Assembly: GCA_026398545.1 (NCBI GenBank)
Contig: JAPLSR010000296.1
Span: 1-10,887, forward strand
Length of the DNA stretch: 10,887 bases
Direction of reading: 5' to 3'
Source of the DNA: Candidatus Sumerlaeota bacterium
Lineage (GTDB): Bacteria; Sumerlaeota; Sumerlaeia; MWCT01
Positions 4,606-10,887 of the stretch are shown here, in pieces. The notes beneath the pieces are model-generated. The model had not been told where the DNA came from and ran no database searches. It was given only the letters and a program-made list of their open reading frames with translations. The first letter of the stretch is position 1, and every line of letters begins with the position of its first letter. Made by a program: the position numbers and the translations under genes.

Positions 4606-4674
4606 CAAGGCAATCCAGCTGACCTTACTCCGCGCCTTCGGCGCTCCGTAAGGCAGCTGATTTTTGTGTTCAAA
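4600..4674 (+). other. attC recombination site of cassette 4
   Basis: R'' CTATAAC (4600-4606) overlaps the stop codon of the Cys-rich gene; R' is GTTCAAA (4668-4674). The arms pair CAGCTG with CAGCTG, CCTTAC with GTAAGG, and GCGCC with GGCGC around TTC, with an unpaired A after the first CAGCTG. The TT of R' is where repeat A copy 2 begins, so this attC has recombined with or been inserted at the aminotransferase leader. Confidence 0.85.
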
Positions 4675-4817
4675 ATCACTTGACTTTACCCGTCATCCGC
4701 CCATTGAACATCCTTTCATGTCTCTGTGATGGAGAAAAAAAGCAGGCGGAGGGTTATTTGCCATGGAAATAAGGGCGGCGGAGCGGCTCGGTCATCTTCC
4801 GGTCTATCTCTTTGACA
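4669..4817. repeat. repeat A, copy 2 (native aminotransferase leader and first codons)
   Basis: 149 bp match 3126-3273 with four substitutions and one extra G in the leader. This copy continues into the full gene and is therefore the original or retained one. Its left edge coincides to within about two bases with the crossover point of the cassette 4 attC. Confidence 0.92.
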
Positions 4818-5956
4818 GGCTGGATGCGGACAAGGCGGCTGTGCAGGCGCGCGGGGTCGATGTCATCAGTCTTGGCCAGGGCGACCCCGATGAGGGAACG
4901 CCTCCTGACATTATCGCAGAACTCGCCCGCACTGCCATTGAACCCGCAAACCACCACTATCCCTCCTTCAAGGGAATGCCGGAATATCTTCAGGCAATTG
5001 CGGATTTCTACAGGGATAACTTTGGCGTTGCCCTTGAGCCCGGACCTGAAATCCTCTCCCTCATCGGCTCCAAAAGCGGTGTGGGTCGCCTTCCTCTTGC
5101 CCTTGTCAATCCGGGCGAGGTGATTCTCTGTCCGGACCCCTGCTACCCGGCTTATATCCCCGGCATGATTCTTGCCGATGCCAGAATTCAATACATGCCG
5201 CTCCTTGAGAAAAATCAATTTCTCCCCGACCTGACACAAATCCCATCAAAGGTTGCAAGGCGCGCCAAACTTATGCTCCTCAATTACCCAAACAACCCGA
5301 CCGCCGCCGTCGCCACACAAGATTTCCTCAAGGATGTTGTGCAGTTCGCCAGAAAATATGAGATAATCGTCGCCTATGATGCCCCTTACAACATGATGGT
5401 CTTTGACGACGAAAAACCCCTGTCATTCCTCCAGATTCCGGGCGCAAAAGAGATTGGCGTGGAATTTCACTCCATGTCCAAGCTGTTTAACATGACCGGC
5501 TGGAGATGCGCCTGGGTCGCAGGCAACCGTCACGTCATCGATGCCCTTTCAAGGCTGATTTCTAACGTGGACATGGGCATCTTCAAGCCCATCCAGTTTG
5601 CCGCCATGAAGGCGCTGAAAAATGGCACGGTCTTTATACAAAAAATGAATCGACTCTATCAGGAGCGCCGGGATGCGGTTGTCAATGGTCTGAAAGAATT
5701 GGGCTGGCGCGTCCTGCCTTCAAGGGGCACATTCTTTGTGTGGCTGCCGGTGCCGGCGAAAGATAAGGAATCCATCCCATTTGCGCTGGAGCTGTTGCAA
5801 AAAACCGGCGTGCTGATTACACCCGGTCGGGGATTCGGCGAGCATGGAGAAGGATATTTGCGGATTGCCCTGACGGTGAATGTTGAGCGCCTGAGGGATG
5901 CTGTCCGCCGCATCAAAGAGGCTGGCTATATATACAATCCGTCTCAATCCGACTGA
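4763..5956 (+). CDS. dapL: LL-diaminopimelate aminotransferase-like PLP enzyme (aminotransferase class I/II)
   Basis: 397 residues, full length for fold-type I aminotransferases. DapL converts tetrahydrodipicolinate to LL-2,6-diaminopimelate using glutamate, for lysine and peptidoglycan synthesis. Visible motifs are SLGQGDPDEGTP (36-47), HHYPSFKGMPE (64-74), LIGSKSGVGRLPLA (100-113, close to the DapL 'GSKEG' box), NYPNNPT (174-180), AYDAPY (204-209), SMSKLFNMTGWR (237-248, with PLP lysine K240) and the carboxylate-binding EGYLRIAL (363-370). GGAGGG (4748-4753) is the ribosome binding site. The box has Ser for the usual Glu, so another amino-acid substrate is possible. The cassette array ends 94 bp upstream of the start codon, so read-through from the cassettes could affect expression. 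An N-terminal fragment is duplicated at 3219. Confidence 0.85.
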   Translation: MEIRAAERLGHLPVYLFDRLDADKAAVQARGVDVISLGQGDPDEGTPPDIIAELARTAIEPANHHYPSFKGMPEYLQAIADFYRDNFGVALEPGPEILSLIGSKSGVGRLPLALVNPGEVILCPDPCYPAYIPGMILADARIQYMPLLEKNQFLPDLTQIPSKVARRAKLMLLNYPNNPTAAVATQDFLKDVVQFARKYEIIVAYDAPYNMMVFDDEKPLSFLQIPGAKEIGVEFHSMSKLFNMTGWRCAWVAGNRHVIDALSRLISNVDMGIFKPIQFAAMKALKNGTVFIQKMNRLYQERRDAVVNGLKELGWRVLPSRGTFFVWLPVPAKDKESIPFALELLQKTGVLITPGRGFGEHGEGYLRIALTVNVERLRDAVRRIKEAGYIYNPSQSD

Positions 5957-5962
5957 GGCGGA

Positions 5963-6007
5963 CCTGTCAGACCTGTCAGACTTGTCAGACTTTTCAGACT
6001 TTTCAGA
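5963..6007. repeat. 9-bp tandem repeat between convergent genes
   Basis: Five head-to-tail 9-mers follow CCTGTCAGA, CCTGTCAGA, CTTGTCAGA, CTTTTCAGA, CTTTTCAGA. The array starts 7 nt after the aminotransferase stop. It runs over the stop codon (TGA, plus-strand TCA at 6003-6005) of the oppositely oriented fusion gene, so the last repeat unit supplies that stop. Changes between units suggest step-wise slippage. Confidence 0.9.
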
Positions 6008-8099
6008 CTTGTGCGAGGGCCTGGGCGTTCAGGAGTTCTATGGTGCCGAAGTGTTCATCTGTGAGTTTAAGGCGTTGTTCCGCCGCCTGTAAGATAAGCT
6101 TGACCACTTCCGTGTAAGAGATGAACGCCTGGGACGCCATTTTTGCAAGGTGACCATCCCAGCACCAGCCGGGATTGGGATTGACTTCAAGGAGATAGGG
6201 ATTGCCCAACTCATCAAGTCTCCAGTCAAATCGGCTGTAATCCCGGCATTCAAGTCGCTCAAAGAGTTTCAGGCAGCAGTCAACAATGAATTTCTCAGTC
6301 TCGGGCGGGAGGTTTGCAGGAATAGATTTGAGTTTGCTGTAAGGGGACTCCGGCAGCCATTTTGCCTCATAGCCGCAGATTCGCGGGAGGTCGGGCGGGA
6401 GGTCTGAGTAATCCTCTTCAATGATTGGGAGGACGACATAAGACTCCGGCGGATTGCCGATTATCCCGACGCTCAAATCCTTGCCATTGAGAAATCTCTC
6501 AACCAGTATCGGCTTTTCATAACCGAATTTGCCTCTTATATCTGTGATGGCGCTGACCATTTCTTCAAGTGAATAGGCAACGCTTTTCTGGGTAATGCCG
6601 AAGGATGAATCCCCGAAGTTCGGTTTGACGATAACGGGGAATACACTGGGGACTGCGCGCAACTCGAAGATGGAGTCCTCAGGTTTGATGAAAAAGGCTT
6701 CCGGGACGGGGATTTGCATTTCACTGGCGATGCCGCGCACTAACGATTTGTCATAGCAGAAGGCAAGACATTGTGGATTTGAGCCGGTGTAGGGGATGTC
6801 AAGGATTTCAAGTATTGCGGGGATATGGAGCTCCTTCCGGGCATCGTTTTGATATCCCTCGTCACAGAGGTTGACGACGTAATCTATTTTCCCTTTGAGT
6901 TTCAGGAGGTCAGGGACAAGTGTGTTGTGGCTGGACAGGTAAGCGACATTATAATCCTCCGCATTTCGGAGGGCTGACTTCAGCTGGTCGATGGTATACA
7001 GGTCATCATCATCGAAGGTGGCGCCGGGTTTGAGGGGGTCGGGCTTTGAGGGGTCTCCAAGGAGGACGGCGACATTCTTTTTCTGTGTCCCGCGTTTGGG
7101 TTTGAGAGTCGTCCACTCCTTCTTGACAACCGAGGAGACAATGAGGCGCTGTGCCATCATCCCCAGGTCCTGGTTTCTCTGGGAATCCGGCGTCATGGTG
7201 CCATGAAATGCAACGTCTGAAAATTTGGCGTTTGCAAATAGATTTGTCAGGGCTTCCTTATCGTAAAGGCGCTCTGCGTAGAACTGGTCTTCGATAACCC
7301 CCCTCTCAACGTGTGTGATGATTTCACGGCTGATGAGGCGCTGATTGTCCAGCGACAGAGAGCGTTCGCGGCAAACGAAGTATTTGTCGCCTATCCACTC
7401 CCAGGAGCGCGGGTCATAGGTGGACTTGATATAAGCGCCGTCTGTAACGTCAATCAGGATGCGCCCCCAGGGTTTGAGCACCCTGACGACCTCCTTCAAA
7501 ACGCGCAGGTCGTCATTCACCGTCTCAAAATAGCCGAATGAGTTGCCAAGGATGAGGACGATGTCAAAGGTGTCGGCGGGATAATCTATTTTGCGCGCAT
7601 CGCCTTCGCGGAAACGGACGTCCAGTCCCTCTTTGCGCGCCCGTGTCTTGGCTTTCTGGATGAGATAACGTGAGCGGTCAATCCCGTGGACGTTCTTATA
7701 GCCGCGTCGGTCAAGTTCGAGAGAATGACGCCCCTGTCCGCAGCAGAGGTCAAGGACCATGGCATCCGCCGGCGGGGTGTTCAGAAGCTGGAGGAAATTG
7801 GTGATTTCATCGCGAGTGATGGCGTCATCCTCCACCACATCGCCATCAGTTTTGAGATAGAGGGAGTTAAAAACGCGACGCCACCAGTCGGATTGAACAT
7901 GCTCCTCGAGGTTGGCGACGGGTCCGAGGGTTCGGCATCGAGGCTTCACCTTTTTTACAGCCGTGAGGGTTTTCGAATTATTGCCATTGCCATTACTGTT
8001 TCCATTACCATTGCTATTTCCATTATCGCCTTCACTGTCACGTCCATTGGAATGTGCCAGACCGGAGGCGCTCTTGGAAGCATTGGACGAACTACCCAT
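6003..8099 (-). CDS. fusion protein: SAM-dependent methyltransferase + D-Ala-D-Ala-ligase-like ATP-grasp
   Basis: 698 residues. Residues 1-50 are low complexity, with an Asn/Gly/Ser run at 25-42. Residues 70-330 form a class I methyltransferase: motif I VLDLCCGQGRH (115-125), GIDRS (139-143), EGDARK (165-170), ILGNSFGY (183-190) and VLKPWGRILID (207-217). Residues 342-675 resemble D-alanine-D-alanine ligase: NVAVLLGDPS (342-350), IPYTGS (435-440), VKPNFGDSSFGIT (491-503, nucleotide loop), LVERFLNGKDLSVG (532-545), YSRFDW (621-626) and LLEVNPNPG (636-644, metal-binding Glu/Asn). After NPNPG the usual Ddl segment is replaced by WCWDGH, so the acceptor substrate probably differs from D-Ala. The ATG at 8099 is served by AAGGAG, 12 nt upstream. 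It likely ligates a carboxylate to an amine and methylates the same or a related product; the pathway is unknown. Confidence 0.85.
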   Translation of the reverse strand: MGSSSNASKSASGLAHSNGRDSEGDNGNSNGNGNSNGNGNNSKTLTAVKKVKPRCRTLGPVANLEEHVQSDWWRRVFNSLYLKTDGDVVEDDAITRDEITNFLQLLNTPPADAMVLDLCCGQGRHSLELDRRGYKNVHGIDRSRYLIQKAKTRARKEGLDVRFREGDARKIDYPADTFDIVLILGNSFGYFETVNDDLRVLKEVVRVLKPWGRILIDVTDGAYIKSTYDPRSWEWIGDKYFVCRERSLSLDNQRLISREIITHVERGVIEDQFYAERLYDKEALTNLFANAKFSDVAFHGTMTPDSQRNQDLGMMAQRLIVSSVVKKEWTTLKPKRGTQKKNVAVLLGDPSKPDPLKPGATFDDDDLYTIDQLKSALRNAEDYNVAYLSSHNTLVPDLLKLKGKIDYVVNLCDEGYQNDARKELHIPAILEILDIPYTGSNPQCLAFCYDKSLVRGIASEMQIPVPEAFFIKPEDSIFELRAVPSVFPVIVKPNFGDSSFGITQKSVAYSLEEMVSAITDIRGKFGYEKPILVERFLNGKDLSVGIIGNPPESYVVLPIIEEDYSDLPPDLPRICGYEAKWLPESPYSKLKSIPANLPPETEKFIVDCCLKLFERLECRDYSRFDWRLDELGNPYLLEVNPNPGWCWDGHLAKMASQAFISYTEVVKLILQAAEQRLKLTDEHFGTIELLNAQALAQV

Positions 8100-8613
8100 G
8101 AATTATATCAACTCCTTTTAAAAAGTATTCAGTCCTGTGCCCACATAAAGATTCAGCATGAAATGAGAGCCTGCAACGGGAGCGTTGGAACCGTGTGCGG
8201 GAGCGGGATGGTGGGAATATGTAATTCAAAAATGAAGGCGGGGAATAGAGAATGTCATGATGGGAAAAGCGCCATCGTTCCATCACTCCCCGTTCGGGTG
8301 GTAAGCAGTCAGTTGGTTGGTTTCTTCAGGAAAATCAGTCTTCGTCTCACCTTGGATTTTCCTTTTTCTCCTTGAAAAAAAAATTTGTGCGAGTCCCACC
8401 GCTGAGCAATTCAATATTTTTCGTTATAGGTGGATACAGGAGACTGGCAATCCATATCAAGACAAAAGTGAAAATTATTTTATGTGGGGCTTTGTTATAT
8501 ATATTTGTTATAAACGGGGTTAGACAAAAGCGGGCAGGCGGCGTCAAAAAAAATTTTCGCACTATCCGGCGATTTTCAAAAAATACGAAATTTTTGGTTG
8601 ATGCCCGCAAGTT
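8100..8613. other. long AT-rich intergenic region between divergent genes
   Basis: About 510 bases lie between the fusion gene (leftward) and the promoter of the sigma operon (rightward). I see no gene with coding-like composition on either strand. Only the ribosome binding site of the leftward gene (CTCCTT on the plus strand, 8112-8117) is clear. AT-rich runs (8372-8383, 8501-8515, 8548-8555) alternate with a GC-rich patch near 8528-8543. Both operons' upstream controls should be here, but no operator or riboswitch could be identified. Confidence 0.55.
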
Positions 8614-8642
8614 TTGCCCATCATAAAGGTTAAAAGTATAAT
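8614..8642 (+). promoter_or_regulatory. sigma-70-like promoter of the ECF sigma operon
   Basis: TTGCCC (8614-8619) and a perfect TATAAT (8637-8642) are separated by exactly 17 bp, 75 bp upstream of the sigma gene start. This housekeeping-type promoter would give basal expression. No second, ECF-type self-promoter could be assigned by eye. Confidence 0.7.
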
Positions 8643-8717
8643 AAGATTATACGGGTAGATTTATAAGTAAAGAGTTACCCTTTTCAAGGTGTCTGAAATA
8701 CTGGAAGTCATCTTTTC

Positions 8718-9374
8718 ATGCGCCAGGAGAAAGAAATTTATCCCGGGATTAATGACTCGGATACACTTCTCATGAGCCGGTTTGCAAGTGGTGACCTTGA
8801 GGCTTTTGATTTATTGTTTCGTCAGAATGCACCCCGCGCCCATCGGATTGCCTTTCGTTTCCTCTGTAATGAGGAGGATGCGAGAGATATTGTCCAGGAG
8901 GCTTTTCTCCGCGTCTATACCTCAGCCGGTTCATGGAGACCTAAGGCGCGGTTCATTACATGGCTTTACCGGATTGTCTCCAATCTCTGCTTCAAGCATC
9001 AGCGAAGGGCGAGGATTATCCAGTTGATGTCCCTTGATGCCCCACGTGAGGGGGATGATGGTTCCAGTGTTGTCATGGAAATCCCGGCACATAGTGCGGA
9101 TGGACCTTTGAGCGTCCTTGAGCGTAAGGAACGACAGGAAGCGGTCAAGGAGGCTATCAGGACTCTCCCGCCCAATCAGCGCATGGCAGTTATTCTCCAC
9201 CGTTTTGAGGAACTCTCATATAAGGAAATTGCTGAGGTTCTTAACTGTTCAGTAGCCGCGGTTGAATCCCTTTTGCACCGCGCAAAACTGTCCCTCAGGG
9301 TGCGGCTGGAGAGATATTTCCATGATGAACCGCAAGTTTCCATTCATTCAAAGGTTAAGGATAGTGAAGGGTGA
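8718..9374 (+). CDS. ECF-type RNA polymerase sigma factor (sigma-24/RpoE-like)
   Basis: 218 residues. It directs RNA polymerase to stress-specific promoters. Region 2 spans about 24-97: GDLEAFDLLFRQ, then FRFLCNEEDARDIVQEAFLRVY (core-binding), then SWRPKARFITWLYRIVSNLCFKHQRR (-10 recognition). A linker with acidic and small residues (100-140) leads to region 4 at about 147-203, with IRTLPPNQRMAVILHRFEELSYKEIAEVLNCSVAAVESLLHRAKLSLR forming the -35-binding helix-turn-helix. Regions 1 and 3 are absent, as expected of ECF factors. The start at 8718 has a modest GGAAG 10 nt upstream; an internal ATG at 8773 is an alternative. Its stop is 5 nt before the anti-sigma start, so the two are translationally linked. 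Confidence 0.94.
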   Translation: MRQEKEIYPGINDSDTLLMSRFASGDLEAFDLLFRQNAPRAHRIAFRFLCNEEDARDIVQEAFLRVYTSAGSWRPKARFITWLYRIVSNLCFKHQRRARIIQLMSLDAPREGDDGSSVVMEIPAHSADGPLSVLERKERQEAVKEAIRTLPPNQRMAVILHRFEELSYKEIAEVLNCSVAAVESLLHRAKLSLRVRLERYFHDEPQVSIHSKVKDSEG

Positions 9375-9379
9375 TTGCG

Positions 9380-9883
9380 ATGGATTGTCTGGCTATAGGC
9401 AAAAGATTATCGGCATATCTGGATGGCGAAGTCTCGCATAGCGAGGAGTCCCGAATCAGTCAGCATCTGTATGCCTGCTCCAAATGTCGTGACGATGCAA
9501 AGGCGCTCTCACGGATCTACGACATTCTTCTGGAGGAGTTACCCGTGCTTGAGCCTGCTCTTCTCACATTCAGCAAGCCGGAAATCTTGCGGGAGAAAGC
9601 AGACGCGCAGATACAGCATGGGAAATGGCTTCGCTTGCTTATAGCCGCATGTGTGATGGGCATTATGTTTGGAGGCGGAATTGGGCTTTTGATTTTCCCG
9701 CAGGGTGGACAGCAATTTCCCTCGCCGGGTCTGTCTAAAGAAACCCGCATTGTCCGGGCATGGGGAATGGATGTGCTGGAAGAGTTACCGCCGGGGTCAC
9801 TGGAAGGAGTCTATATGACTCTTGCTAACGCTCAAAATTTTGCAGCTGACGCTGACGGAAGAAACAGGAAGGGTTCCCGATGA
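9380..9883 (+). CDS. zinc-finger membrane anti-sigma factor
   Basis: 167 residues. The N-terminal cytoplasmic part has the ZAS zinc-binding pattern C3-x25-H29-x3-C33-x2-C36 (in QHLYACSKC) and the helix LSAYLDGEVS typical of anti-sigma domains, which clamp the cognate ECF factor. A single membrane helix lies at about 84-106 (LRLLIAACVMGIMFGGGIGLLIF), leaving a periplasmic tail of about 60 residues. ATG 9380 is chosen because the protein then starts MDCL at the family's first Cys, with GAAGGG upstream; a GTG at 9371 that overlaps the sigma stop would add three residues. It overlaps the next gene by 4 bp (ATGA). It likely holds the sigma factor inactive until a periplasmic signal arrives. Confidence 0.9.
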   Translation: MDCLAIGKRLSAYLDGEVSHSEESRISQHLYACSKCRDDAKALSRIYDILLEELPVLEPALLTFSKPEILREKADAQIQHGKWLRLLIAACVMGIMFGGGIGLLIFPQGGQQFPSPGLSKETRIVRAWGMDVLEELPPGSLEGVYMTLANAQNFAADADGRNRKGSR

Positions 9884-10359
9884 GTAAAAAGGTCATCATT
9901 GTTTTGGTGTTTCTCTGTGCCCTGTCATTATCGCTCGGGGCAGTTGTATTGTTCTCCCGGCGCGCTTGCAACCAGGAGAGGCAATTGACAGAAGGGTTTG
10001 GACGGGATGCCCTGGGGCTCTCACCAGCCCAGAAGCAGGATTTGGATAAACTTCAACAGATGATGCAGGAAAAGATGAAACCGCTCCAGAATGATGCTCG
10101 CCGGGCAAGGCGCGAACTCATTGCGCTCCTTCAGAAGCCTGAGCCGGACTCCAAGGCAATTCAGGAGAAGTTGTCAGAGATATCCCGTCTGCAGAGCGAA
10201 ATGCAGCGCAATGCAGTTGAGAATCTTCTGAACATGAAAAAGATATTAACCGTTGAGCAGCAAAAACGACTGTTTGAGACCTTATGTATCGGCATCTGCC
10301 CCGGCAGTTATGGTGGTCCTGGCTGCGAAAGCGGTTCATTTACGGCGGGGAAAAATTAA
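9880..10359 (+). CDS. Spy/CpxP/CnrX-like periplasmic protein (metal-sensor type)
   Basis: 159 residues. An N-terminal hydrophobic helix (5-25, VIIVLVFLCALSLSLGAVVLF) acts as signal or anchor, followed by Cys30. The body is helical, with two LTxxQ-like motifs, LGLSPAQKQDL (45-55) and ILTVEQQKRLFETL (122-135). These flank a helical hairpin rich in Gln, Lys and Arg (55-118). This matches the Spy/CpxP/ZraP/CnrX superfamily of periplasmic chaperones and metal sensors. The C-terminus (136-150) has CIGIC and a further Cys in a Gly-rich segment, a plausible metal site not found in Spy. Start overlaps the anti-sigma stop, so they are co-translated. By analogy with CnrX, it may sense metal and act on the anti-sigma factor; a purely chaperone role is the alternative. 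Confidence 0.83.
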   Translation: MSKKVIIVLVFLCALSLSLGAVVLFSRRACNQERQLTEGFGRDALGLSPAQKQDLDKLQQMMQEKMKPLQNDARRARRELIALLQKPEPDSKAIQEKLSEISRLQSEMQRNAVENLLNMKKILTVEQQKRLFETLCIGICPGSYGGPGCESGSFTAGKN

Positions 10360-10444
10360 GGTATCCACCGCTGGTTTTTTCAGTGATGTGGATTTAATAA
10401 TGTGATTATTCCATGCAATTCTAAAATTGAAAGGAGGTTTCGTT

Positions 10445-10714
10445 ATGATGAGAAAGAAGGTGTTTCGCCTTGTTGCGATTGCAGTCCTGATAGTCGCCGC
10501 CGGATTGCTTACGCTTGTCTACGCCGGCGAGATGGTGAAAAAAGGATGCGATGCAACTCCCACAAGCACACAGTCCATGTGCGGGCAATCAAACAGCTGC
10601 GTTAAAGACACATGTTGCAAGATGGGAGATACCACGTGCAAACATGAAGCGTGTTCTGAAGATTGCACCAAGGCATGTTCTAAAGATTGCAGCAAGGCAT
10701 GTAAGGGTGACTGA
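10445..10714 (+). CDS. small secreted cysteine-rich protein, likely metal-binding
   Basis: 89 residues. A basic N-terminus (MMRKK) and hydrophobic core (residues 7-26) end in VYA-GEM, a good signal peptidase I site at about 27/28. The mature part of about 62 residues has 11 cysteines: C35, C46, C52, the pair C57-C58, C65, then C70, C74, C78, C82 and C86 at exact four-residue spacing in CSEDC, CTKAC and CSKDC units. Thiols every fourth residue would line one face of a helix, suiting metal binding. A strong Shine-Dalgarno AAGGAGG (10431-10437) lies 7 nt upstream. It follows the Spy/CnrX-like gene by 85 bp with no terminator seen between, and is closed by a strong one, so it is probably the last gene of the operon. 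I do not recognise a named family; the binding role is inferred. Confidence 0.8.
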   Translation: MMRKKVFRLVAIAVLIVAAGLLTLVYAGEMVKKGCDATPTSTQSMCGQSNSCVKDTCCKMGDTTCKHEACSEDCTKACSKDCSKACKGD

Positions 10715-10768
10715 AAAAGAGAAACCATCTGAGAACTGACACTGCAACTCTCGAGCCGATTTTTGTGA

Positions 10769-10801
10769 AAACGGCTGGATAATCATCCAGCCGTTTTTTT
10801 A
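10769..10801 (+). terminator. intrinsic terminator of the sigma operon
   Basis: AAACGGCTGGAT (10769-10780) pairs perfectly with ATCCAGCCGTTT (10785-10796) around loop AATC, followed by a run of T to 10800. It lies 54 bp after the stop of the Cys-rich gene. The left arm's A-run also allows some termination on the opposite strand. Confidence 0.95.
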
Positions 10802-10887
10802 ATAACATAGGACTGTAACCCTGAGTTACGGCAACGGATAGCGATATACCGTCACCATGTCTTAACGAATCTCCCAAATTATATGAT

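Larger units (their letters stand above)
3987..4668 (+). mobile_element. integron-type gene cassette 4 (two overlapping genes)
   Basis: The cassette starts TTATAAG after G3986 and ends at G4668. Its 5' end GTTATA complements the R'' box TATAAC (within 4600-4606). It carries two genes that overlap by 11 bp and is AT-richer than its neighbours, suggesting a different source. Its right end joins the aminotransferase leader directly. Confidence 0.83.

Noticed and set aside
4680..4708. TTGACT as -35 of the aminotransferase promoter
   Set aside because: The matching -10 position reads ATTGAA, which is too weak to call; no better start site was found in the leader.
5963..6007. CRISPR-like array
   Set aside because: Units of 9 bp follow one another with no spacers and no cas genes, so it is a minisatellite.
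7686..8375. 229-codon plus-strand frame opposite the methyltransferase domain
   Set aside because: It is antisense to a clearly recognised protein, including its motif I, and the Ile/Thr-rich run mirrors the Asn/Gly codons of the real gene.
8100..8613. Riboswitch or small RNA in the long intergenic region
   Set aside because: No conserved core or stable hairpin with a terminator could be recognised on either strand.
10816..10830. GTAAC...GTTAC inverted repeat after the terminator
   Set aside because: The stem is only five base pairs and has no T-run, so chance is sufficient.

Overview
The window comes from an unidentified bacterium. A PBP4-type peptidase, a DapL-like aminotransferase and a periplasmic Spy/CnrX-like protein point to a cell with peptidoglycan and probably a periplasm. 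Several intergenic stretches carry palindromic or tandem repeats of the sort often seen in large genomes of uncultured bacteria. No feature fixes the phylum.

Left flank (1-850): the 3' end of a DacB/PBP4-type D-alanyl-D-alanine carboxypeptidase, then tRNA-Cys(GCA) and tRNA-Leu(UAA), then two intergenic hairpin repeats.

Accessory region (about 890-4670): this is a set of integron-type gene cassettes with no integrase gene in view. Four attC sites can be recognised. For each, the R'' box is complementary, perfectly or nearly so, to the first bases of its own cassette, as expected of a circularisable cassette. The arms between the boxes fold with unpaired bases, as attC sites do. Cassette 1 carries a two-gene module: a basic winged-helix-like protein and a protein with an N-terminal winged helix and a C-terminal degenerate phospholipase-D-like domain. 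Cassette 2 carries a small protein of unknown function, cassette 3 a four-helix membrane protein, and cassette 4 a Cdd1-like helix-hairpin-helix protein overlapping a Cys-rich DUF3795-like protein. The cassettes lie in two sub-arrays. Each sub-array is preceded by a 70-bp repeat (B) and followed by a 148-bp repeat (A), where A is the leader and first 19 codons of the aminotransferase gene. The order B1-cassettes-A1-B2-cassettes-A2 suggests a tandem duplication whose cassette content later diverged. A1 now heads a broken gene fragment.

Right flank (4670-8100): an intact LL-diaminopimelate aminotransferase-like gene faces a convergent 698-residue fusion of a SAM-dependent methyltransferase and a D-Ala-D-Ala-ligase-like ATP-grasp domain. 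A 9-bp minisatellite separates their 3' ends.

End (8600-10800): a compact operon with a sigma-70-like promoter encodes an ECF sigma factor, a zinc-finger membrane anti-sigma factor, a Spy/CpxP/CnrX-like periplasmic protein and a small secreted Cys-rich protein, closed by a strong intrinsic terminator. The arrangement resembles CnrYXH-type metal-responsive control: a periplasmic sensor signals to the anti-sigma factor, which frees the sigma factor. The Cys-rich protein may be a metal-binding output.
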